Shown in pieces: positions 1 to 4,759 of a DNA stretch of 5,992 nt. Position numbers and translations under genes: made by a program. Position 1 is the first letter of the stretch, and each line of letters begins with the position of its first letter. The notes beneath the pieces are model-generated. The model was not told the origin of the DNA. It did not search any database and was given only the letters and a program-made list of their open reading frames with translations. This stretch comes from an uncultured Nocardioides sp. (GTDB lineage Bacteria; Actinomycetota; Actinomycetes; Propionibacteriales; Nocardioidaceae): the NCBI RefSeq assembly GCF_946885725.1, contig NZ_CAMPGZ010000225.1:1-5992 (forward strand), read 5' to 3'.

Positions 1-133
1 CCGTCCTTCGAGCGATCCTCATCTGGACCAACGATTTATGCGTCACGGCCTAGTCCCGGAACCGGTCCCGTCCTCGGCCGCGGGTAGGGCGGGGCATACG
101 TCGGGGAACGGATACGTGCGAGGCCCGACCGCC
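1..133. other. Upstream non-coding stretch before the DUF3039 gene
   Basis: No convincing gene is visible here. The first ~50 bases are less GC-rich than the rest. One forward frame stays open from position 2 into the DUF3039 start region and another ends at a TAG at 51-53, but neither shows a recognisable protein pattern, so the tail of an upstream gene cannot be supported or excluded. The hexamer ATACGT occurs twice, at 96-101 and 112-117, 16 bases apart on the same face-to-face scale as some operator pairs. It lies upstream of the -10 box, but nothing else supports a regulatory role. Confidence 0.4.
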
Positions 134-139
134 TACACT
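134..139 (+). promoter_or_regulatory. Putative -10 box for a leaderless DUF3039 transcript
   Basis: The hexamer TACACT fits the actinobacterial -10 pattern TANNNT. It ends 8 bases before the ATG at 148, so transcription would start at or next to the start codon. The bases just before the ATG (GGCCTGTC) contain no Shine-Dalgarno-like purine run, which agrees with a leaderless message. No good -35 hexamer is visible at 16-18 bases upstream. The motif and spacing are seen; promoter activity is inferred. Confidence 0.5.
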
Positions 140-147
140 GGCCTGTC

Positions 148-411
148 ATGAGCACCCAGCTGAGTCCAGGCGTGCAGACCATCGAGGACACCCGCACGTC
201 GCCGGTCGACACGCCCGTCGAGCCGGGGGACCACGAGCGCTTCTCCCACTACGTGGAGAAGGACAAGCTCACCGAGGCCATGGTCCTCGGCACGCCGGTC
301 GTGGCGCTGTGCGGCAAGACGTGGGTGCCCAGCCGCGATCCGGAGAAGTACCCCGTCTGTCCCGAGTGCAAGGACGCCTGGGAGAACCTCCAGGACGACG
401 GCGAGGAGTGA
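148..411 (+). CDS. DUF3039 family protein, small putative zinc-binding protein
   Basis: This 87-residue acidic protein matches the DUF3039 family, which is found in actinobacteria and has no established function. The first ~28 residues look disordered. The conserved core follows: HERFSHYV at 29-36, then an ALCGK-TWVP-RDP segment at about 53-64, then PVCPECK at 69-75. Cysteines 55, 71 and 74, with His29 or His34, could form a zinc site; that is inferred from spacing. There is no signal peptide or membrane segment, so it is probably cytoplasmic. ATG 148 is the natural start, since the -10 box lies just upstream. Its TGA (409-411) overlaps the GTG start of the metalloprotease gene, implying coupled translation. 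Family call is confident; function is unknown. Confidence 0.9.
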   Translation: MSTQLSPGVQTIEDTRTSPVDTPVEPGDHERFSHYVEKDKLTEAMVLGTPVVALCGKTWVPSRDPEKYPVCPECKDAWENLQDDGEE

Positions 412-1394
412 GCTCCCGCCTCCGCCTCGTCGCGGCCACCGCGGTCGCGACCGGGCTCCTCCTGCTCGCACCGGCCCTGCCGGCCGGTGCGGCCCCTCTG
501 CGTGACGCCGTCGCGCCCGGTGCGTCGAAGGGCGCCGGCTGCGTTCCCGGTACGGCGGGCGCCGCCCGTGTTACGCGGCCTGCCGACGGTCCTGCGTACA
601 CCGACGCCCAGCGCCGCTCCATCGACCGCGCGCTGCGGCAGCGGCTCGCCCGGCAGGGGCTCGCACCCACCAAGAGCCGGGCCGACGCCCGCGTCGGCGC
701 GACGCTGCGGATCCCGGTGCACGTGCACGTGATCGGCGGGAAGAGCTCCAAGGGCGCGAGCAAGAAGCGCGTGCGCAACCAGCTGCGCATCCTCGACAGC
801 GCCTACAACGGTGCGCAGTCGTCGACCAACACCACCACGCGCTTCGACTTCTACCTCGCGTCGTTCGACCGCACGCGCAAGTCGGCGTGGCGCTCGGCCG
901 TGATCGGTGGCCGTGACGACCTGCGCATGCGGCGCGCGCTGCACCGCGGCGGTCCGTCGGCGCTGAACCTCTACGTGTCCCGGCCGCAGAGTCCCGGCGC
1001 CGGCACCGTCCTGGGCTGGGCGACCCCGCCTCACCAGGCCCGCAAGGCCAGCCACCTCGACGGGGTGGTGATCCACGAGGAGAGCCTGCCGCGCGGCCGG
1101 TTCCGCGGCTACAACCGCGGCGACACCGCGGTGCACGAGGTCGGCCACTGGCTCGGCCTGTTCCACACCTTCGAGGGCGGCTGCGAGGGACCGGGCGACA
1201 TGGTCGACGACACCCCGGCGCAGTCCGAGGCCAGCAGCGCCTGCGACGAGCTGAAGGACAGCTGCCTCGCCCAGCCGGGCACCGACCCGGTGCACAACTT
1301 CATGGACTACTCCGTGGACGACTGCATGAACAGCTTCACCCCCGGGCAGGTGGCCCGGATGCAGGACAACTGGCTCGCCTATCGCACCCCGTGA
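408..1394 (+). CDS. Secreted M43 (pappalysin/ulilysin-type) zinc metalloprotease
   Basis: A 328-residue exported metalloprotease. Start chosen at GTG 408: this places a signal peptide at the N-terminus (Arg4 and Arg6, hydrophobic core about 8-24, likely cleavage after Ala28 or Ala29), whereas upstream in-frame ATG 309 would give a proline/arginine-rich leader lying inside the DUF3039 gene. GAGGA (403-407) directly abuts the GTG, too close for a normal Shine-Dalgarno site, so translation probably depends on ribosomes ending DUF3039 at the overlapping GTGA. Residues 30-95 look like a pro-region. The catalytic part holds the metzincin motif HEVGHWLGLFH (243-253): His243, His247 and His253 would bind zinc and Glu244 would be the catalytic base. 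The Met-turn follows as NFMDYS with Met299. Cys259, 279, 286 and 306 are placed to form two disulphides as in M43 enzymes. It is expected to cut proteins or peptides outside the cell; the substrate is unknown. Confidence 0.9.
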   Translation: MSSRLRLVAATAVATGLLLLAPALPAGAAPLRDAVAPGASKGAGCVPGTAGAARVTRPADGPAYTDAQRRSIDRALRQRLARQGLAPTKSRADARVGATLRIPVHVHVIGGKSSKGASKKRVRNQLRILDSAYNGAQSSTNTTTRFDFYLASFDRTRKSAWRSAVIGGRDDLRMRRALHRGGPSALNLYVSRPQSPGAGTVLGWATPPHQARKASHLDGVVIHEESLPRGRFRGYNRGDTAVHEVGHWLGLFHTFEGGCEGPGDMVDDTPAQSEASSACDELKDSCLAQPGTDPVHNFMDYSVDDCMNSFTPGQVARMQDNWLAYRTP

Positions 1395-1446
1395 CGACGC
1401 CGCACGACGCCAGCCGCCGAGACGACGCCGAGACGAACCGAGAGAC
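1395..1446. other. GACG-rich repetitive spacer between protease and helicase
   Basis: This 52-base gap is built of short repeats. GACGACGCCG starts at 1393 (overlapping the protease stop codon) and again at 1421. ACGACGCC occurs three times (1394, 1404, 1422) and CCGAGACG twice (1417, 1428). There is no hairpin with a T-run, so no terminator is apparent, and no clear -10 box. The helicase is therefore probably read through from the protease gene. Confidence 0.5.
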
Positions 1447-3327
1447 GTGACCGACCCGCACCCCGCACCCGCAGACCTGTTCAGCACTGACCCCGGTACC
1501 CAGCCCGCATCCGAACCCGTCACCCCCGACTCAGCTACCGAGCACGCACCCGTCCTTCCGCCCGCGTATCCCGACCGCGCCGCCTGGGGCACCGCCACGC
1601 CGCTGCGCGCCTGGCAGGCCGCGGCGCTGGACAAGTACTTCGCCGAGCAGCCCCGCGACTTCCTGGCCGTCGCCACGCCGGGCGCCGGTAAGACGACGTT
1701 CGCGCTGACCGCCGCGGCCGAGCTGCTGTCGCGGCGCGTCGTCGAGCGCGTCACGGTCGTCGCGCCCACCGAGCACCTCAAGACCCAGTGGGCCGAGGCC
1801 GCCGCTCGCGCGGGCATCCCGATCGACCCGACGTACTCCGGCAAGAAGGGCCCGACGAGCAAGGACTACGTCGGCGTCGCGGTCACCTACGCCGGCGTCG
1901 CGGCCAACCCGCTGGCGCTGCGGATCCGCACCGAGCGGTTCAAGACGCTGGTCATCCTCGACGAGGTGCACCACGCAGGCGACGCGCTGTCGTGGGGCGA
2001 GTCGGTGCGCGAGGCGTTCGAGCCGGCGCACCGGCGGCTGGCGCTGACCGGCACGCCGTTCCGCTCCGACGTGAATCCGATCCCGTTCGTGCGCTACGCG
2101 CCCGGCTCCGACGGGATCCCGCGCAGCGTCGCCGACTACACCTACGGCTACGCCCACGCGCTCGCCGACCACGTCGTGCGGCCGGTGCTGTTCCTGGCCT
2201 ACAGCGGCGAGATGCAGTGGCGCACCCGCGCCGGTGACGAGGTCGCCGCCCGGCTGGGTGAGCCGCTGACCAAGGACCTCACCCAGCAGGCGCTGCGCAC
2301 GGCGCTCGACCCCGGTGGCTCGTGGATGCCGTCGGTGCTCGCGGCCGCTGACAAGCGGCTGACGGAGGTACGCCGCCACGTCCCCGATGCCGGCGGTCTG
2401 GTGATCGCCAGCGACCAGGAGTCCGCGCGCGCCTACGCCGGGCTGATGAAGACGATCACCGGCGAGAAGCCCGTGCTCGTGCTGTCGGACGAGAAGCTCG
2501 CGTCGAAGCGGATCGCGCAGTTCTCCGAGGGCGACCAGCGCTGGATGGTCGCGGTCCGCATGGTGTCCGAGGGCGTCGACGTACCCCGCCTCGCCGTCGG
2601 TGTGTGGGCGACGACCACCGCGACGCCGCTGTACTTCGCGCAGGCCGTCGGCCGCTTCGTCCGCGCCCGCAAGCGCGGCGAGACCGCGTCGGTGTTCCTG
2701 CCGTCGGTGCCCAACCTGCTCGGCTTCGCCTCCGAGATGGAGGTCCAGCGCGACCACGTGCTCGGCCGCCGGATCAACGACGAGGACGACATCTTCGCCG
2801 CCGAGGAGCAGCTGCTCGCGCAGGCCAACGCCGAGGAGGGCGCCAGCGACGACGAGCTCGGCACGTTCGAGGCGATGGGGTCGGAGGCCCGCTTCGACCG
2901 GGTGCTGTATGACGGCGGCGAGTTCGGCCACGAGGGCGAGGTGCACGTCGGGTCGGAGGAGGAGATGGACTTCCTCGGCATCCCGGGTCTGCTCGAGGCC
3001 GACCAGGTCCGCGACCTGCTGCGGCTGCGCCAGTCCGAGCGACGCAAGCAGCAGGACAAGCAGCGCGCCACGTCGTCGACACCCGCCGACGTCCAGCGCG
3101 ACGTCGAGCGCGAGATGTCCACCCACGAGCAGCTCGCCGTGCTCCGCCGCGAGCTCAACGGCCTCGTCGCCGCCTGGAACCACCGCACCGGCCAGCCCCA
3201 CGGCGTCATCCACTCCGCCCTCCGCAAGGAGTGCGGTGGCCCCGCCGCCGCTGCCGCCACCGCCGCCCAGCTCCAGCAGCGCATCGACACCATCCGCGGC
3301 TGGGCCGCCCAGCGCCGTACCTCCTGA
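1447..3327 (+). CDS. Superfamily 2 DEAD/DEAH-type helicase
   Basis: A 626-residue predicted ATP-dependent nucleic-acid helicase or translocase, with no export signal. Residues 1-40 are Pro/Ala-rich and probably disordered. The first RecA-like domain shows Walker A PGAGKTT (78-84), the Walker B box DEVHH (172-176) and motif III LTGTPF (200-205). The second shows motif V SEGVDVP (374-380) and motif VI QAVGRFVRARK (399-409), whose arginines complete the ATP site. All core motifs are intact. Residues ~455-560 are acidic, then charged and coiled-coil-like. The last ~58 residues (569-626) form a compact Trp/His/Gly/Cys-containing module resembling the C-terminus of related actinobacterial helicases; I cannot name it. 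GTG 1447 is the only reasonable start, though its ribosome site is weak (GAGAG 1440-1444). The motif set resembles UvsW/SSL2-like helicases used in repair or recombination. The substrate is not evident. Confidence 0.9.
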   Translation: MTDPHPAPADLFSTDPGTQPASEPVTPDSATEHAPVLPPAYPDRAAWGTATPLRAWQAAALDKYFAEQPRDFLAVATPGAGKTTFALTAAAELLSRRVVERVTVVAPTEHLKTQWAEAAARAGIPIDPTYSGKKGPTSKDYVGVAVTYAGVAANPLALRIRTERFKTLVILDEVHHAGDALSWGESVREAFEPAHRRLALTGTPFRSDVNPIPFVRYAPGSDGIPRSVADYTYGYAHALADHVVRPVLFLAYSGEMQWRTRAGDEVAARLGEPLTKDLTQQALRTALDPGGSWMPSVLAAADKRLTEVRRHVPDAGGLVIASDQESARAYAGLMKTITGEKPVLVLSDEKLASKRIAQFSEGDQRWMVAVRMVSEGVDVPRLAVGVWATTTATPLYFAQAVGRFVRARKRGETASVFLPSVPNLLGFASEMEVQRDHVLGRRINDEDDIFAAEEQLLAQANAEEGASDDELGTFEAMGSEARFDRVLYDGGEFGHEGEVHVGSEEEMDFLGIPGLLEADQVRDLLRLRQSERRKQQDKQRATSSTPADVQRDVEREMSTHEQLAVLRRELNGLVAAWNHRTGQPHGVIHSALRKECGGPAAAAATAAQLQQRIDTIRGWAAQRRTS

Positions 3328-3333
3328 CGCGTG

Positions 3334-3395
3334 ACAACGATTCGTCTGCGGTTTACGGGGTGAATCACACGGGCGGATCGCAGACGAATCGTTGT
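3334..3395. repeat. Palindromic repeat element, copy 1 (17-bp arms)
   Basis: The left arm 3334-3350 (ACAACGATTCGTCTGCG) and right arm 3379-3395 are perfect reverse complements, separated by a 28-base centre. The element begins 6 bases after the helicase stop codon and ends 27 bases before the iclR start. The reverse complement of the whole element matches the element at 4070-4131 at 55 of 62 positions, so this is a copy of a defined repeat and not just a hairpin. Each arm also contains the small odd palindrome ACGA-W-TCGT. No T-run follows, so it is not a classical terminator, although transcripts could form a 17-bp stem here. No target-site duplication is visible at the edges. Confidence 0.92.
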
Positions 3396-3403
3396 GCGAC
3401 GAC

Positions 3404-3421
3404 CGGGGAGTAGATTCCCCG
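3404..3421. promoter_or_regulatory. Small palindrome at the iclR start, candidate operator or hairpin
   Basis: CGGGGA (3404-3409) and TCCCCG (3416-3421) form a perfect 6-bp inverted repeat around the 6-base centre GTAGAT, ending one base before the iclR ATG. It includes the only Shine-Dalgarno-like run (GGGGAG, 3405-3410) and overlaps the candidate -10 box. Its position suits autoregulation by the IclR protein bound to DNA, or an RNA hairpin that hides the ribosome site. The palindrome is seen; either role is inferred. Confidence 0.5.
3411..3416 (+). promoter_or_regulatory. Putative -10 box for iclR
   Basis: TAGATT fits TANNNT and ends 6 bases before ATG 3423, so a leaderless iclR message is plausible, as for the DUF3039 gene. 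The expected -35 position (around 3388-3393) falls inside the right arm of repeat copy 1, so the repeat may form part of this promoter. Alternatively GGGGAG at 3405-3410, 12 bases from the ATG, serves as a distant ribosome site on a longer transcript. Confidence 0.4.
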
Positions 3422-3422
3422 C

Positions 3423-4067
3423 ATGGCCGCCGAGACCTCGCAGACGCTCGACCGCGGGCTCCGCGTCCTGGAGGTGCTGGCGGGCACGCCCGGTGGCCTC
3501 ACGATCACCGCGCTCGCGGCCGAGGTCGGGGTCAACCGGACGGTGGTCTACCGCCTCGTCGCGACCCTCGAGGGCCACGGGCTGGCCCGGCGCGACGCAG
3601 CGGGTCTCGTGCACGTCGGCCTCGGTGTGCTGTCACTGGCGCGCGGGCTGCAGCCGGTGCTGCGTGAGCTGGCCGCGCCGGTGCTGCGCAGCCTCGCCGA
3701 GGACCTCGGCATGACCGCGCACCTGACCGTCGCCGACGGGGGAGAGGCTCTCGCGATCGCCGTGGTCGAGCCGACCTGGACCGACTTCCACGTCGGCTAC
3801 CGCGTGGGCGCCCGCCACCCGCTCGGCCAGGGCGCCGCCGGCCGGGCGATCCTGCTCGGCCGTGGGGAGGACCAGCCGGGTCTCGACGGGTACGTCGAGA
3901 CGGCCGGCGAGCTCCAGGCCGGCGCCCGAGGTGTCGCCGCGCCGGTCCTCGGCGTCGACGGGCTGGAGGCGTCGGTCGGCATCGTGACCCTCGGCGACCT
4001 CGACGCGCAGGCGGTCGGCCCGCTGGTCGTCGCCGCTGCGGGTCGCGTGGCGTCCCGGCTCGCGTGA
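3423..4067 (+). CDS. IclR-family transcriptional regulator (short)
   Basis: A 214-residue predicted DNA-binding regulator. Residues 5-60 form the IclR winged helix-turn-helix: the conserved opening SQTLDRGLRVLEVL (6-19), then the helix-turn-helix LTITALAAEVGVNRTVVYRLV (about 26-46). The C-terminal effector domain is recognisable from YRVGARHPLGQGAAGRAILL (126-145) and GARGVAAPVLG (167-177), and would bind an unidentified small molecule. Family members are usually about 250 residues; here the stretch between the two effector motifs is shortened (about 146-160), while both conserved motifs remain. ATG 3423 fits the conserved N-terminus exactly. The gene lies between two oppositely oriented copies of a palindromic repeat and converges on the osmC gene. 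It may regulate itself or the adjacent monooxygenase/OsmC pair, but no matching operator upstream of that pair can be seen because the window ends there. Confidence 0.88.
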   Translation: MAAETSQTLDRGLRVLEVLAGTPGGLTITALAAEVGVNRTVVYRLVATLEGHGLARRDAAGLVHVGLGVLSLARGLQPVLRELAAPVLRSLAEDLGMTAHLTVADGGEALAIAVVEPTWTDFHVGYRVGARHPLGQGAAGRAILLGRGEDQPGLDGYVETAGELQAGARGVAAPVLGVDGLEASVGIVTLGDLDAQAVGPLVVAAAGRVASRLA

Positions 4068-4069
4068 CG

Positions 4070-4131
4070 ACAACGATTCGTCTGCGACCGGCCCGTGTAA
4101 AACACCCCGTAGATCGCAGACGAATCGTTGT
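4070..4131. repeat. Palindromic repeat element, copy 2 (18-bp arms)
   Basis: The left arm 4070-4087 and right arm 4114-4131 are perfect reverse complements of 18 bp with a 26-base centre. The outer 17 bases of each arm are identical to those of copy 1. The centre is also shared, but inverted: CCCGTGT and CACCCCGTA here correspond to the opposite strand of copy 1. A GTGT-AAA-ACAC inner hairpin (4095-4105) lies in the centre. The element starts 2 bases after the iclR stop and ends 6 bases before the osmC stop, filling the convergent junction. As a long stem it could stop transcription from both sides, though there is no T-run. Confidence 0.92.
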
Positions 4132-4137
4132 TCGAGC

Positions 4138-4701
4138 TCAGCGGTCGGCGACCTCGACGGTGACGGACGTGCCGTGGGTCAGGACGTCGTAGGCCGCGGA
4201 CCGGCGCCGGGACTGGGCGACGAGCTCGGCGAGCTGGTCGGCCTCGGCGTCGCCGTCGACGTGGAAGGTCACGCGGATCGACTCGAAGCCGTTGCGGACG
4301 CCGTCGTCGAGGCCGAGGATGCCGCGCAGGTCGATGTCGCCCTCGACGTCGCAGCGGACGCCGGCGAGCTCGATGCCGCGGGCGGCGGCGATGTTGCCGA
4401 GCCCGGCCATCAGGCAGGCGCCGAGGGCGTTGAGCATCAGCTCTGCCGGGGTCGGGCCGTTGTCGTCACCGACGAGCACGACCGGGTGGTCGGCGTGTAC
4501 GACGGTCTCGGTGCGGTGGGTGTGCTCCTGGCCGGCGCCGTAGAAGCCGGGGTAGCGGCTCTCGCTGTGCGTGCCGCTCACCCAGTCGGTCCGGGTGCGG
4601 AAGCGGAACTTGGCGAGCTCGGGCTGCTCGCGCACGGCGCCGATGGTGGCGAACAGGGTGGCGGTGTCGACGCCGTTGGTGCGGTCCTGCGTGATGGACA
4701 T
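4138..4701 (-). CDS. OsmC-family protein, second conserved cysteine absent
   Basis: A 187-residue OsmC/Ohr-type protein. Relatives are cytoplasmic thiol peroxidases that reduce organic hydroperoxides with two cysteines. The family signature TPAELMLNALGACLMAGL lies at 84-101, with the first cysteine at Cys96. The second cysteine, expected in a CP-type motif before the C-terminal strands, is replaced by Ser168 in RRRSAAYDVLTHG (165-177). An extra Cys117 (GVRCDVEGDIDLRG) is present and might compensate, or the protein may belong to a non-peroxidase subgroup. The start at 4701 is set by a good ribosome site (AAGGGGA, complement of 4706-4712, four bases upstream) and by the loss of homology-like sequence before it; a longer frame back to 4881 would run into the upstream gene. 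It lies 58 bases after the FAD-dependent gene on the same strand and is probably its operon partner. Confidence 0.9.
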   Translation of the reverse strand: MSITQDRTNGVDTATLFATIGAVREQPELAKFRFRTRTDWVSGTHSESRYPGFYGAGQEHTHRTETVVHADHPVVLVGDDNGPTPAELMLNALGACLMAGLGNIAAARGIELAGVRCDVEGDIDLRGILGLDDGVRNGFESIRVTFHVDGDAEADQLAELVAQSRRRSAAYDVLTHGTSVTVEVADR

Positions 4702-4705
4702 GATG

Positions 4706-4712
4706 TCCCCTT
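4706..4712 (-). promoter_or_regulatory. Ribosome binding site that fixes the osmC start
   Basis: On the minus strand AAGGGGA sits 4 bases before ATG 4701, the strongest Shine-Dalgarno match in the window. It decides the 187-residue start against the 60-residue longer open frame. Confidence 0.75.
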
Positions 4713-4759
4713 CTGGTGGTTGTGATGGATGGGTGGTGGGTTGGTGGTCCGGCCGGCGC

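Noticed and set aside
29..45. Possible third, degenerate copy of the palindrome arm (AACGATTTATGCG)
   Set aside because: Only the AACGATT heptamer and a GCG match the arm, and no partner arm is nearby; chance is sufficient.
1..53. C-terminal tail of an upstream gene ending at TAG 51-53
   Set aside because: Only 16 codons are visible with no recognisable pattern, so it cannot be supported.
309..407. N-terminal extension of the metalloprotease to ATG 309
   Set aside because: It lies within the DUF3039 gene, is Arg/Pro-rich, and would bury the signal peptide; GTG 408 restores a normal exported N-terminus.
249..1862. Long open frame on the minus strand (537 residues) across the protease and helicase start
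   Set aside because: It is antisense to clear genes, rich in Arg/Ala/Gly/Val with no domain motif, and spans two genes; it is a by-product of high third-position GC.
1531..3213. Long open frame on the minus strand (560 residues) opposite the helicase
   Set aside because: The plus-strand frame has every helicase motif; the antisense frame is low-complexity and unrecognisable.
3328..3422. Classical Rho-independent terminator after the helicase
   Set aside because: The stem is long, but the loop is 28 bases and no T-run follows; it is better described as a repeat.
4174..4725. Plus-strand open frame opposite osmC (183 residues)
   Set aside because: Composed mainly of Val/Ala/Gly/Asp/Glu with no motif and antisense to a clear OsmC-family gene.
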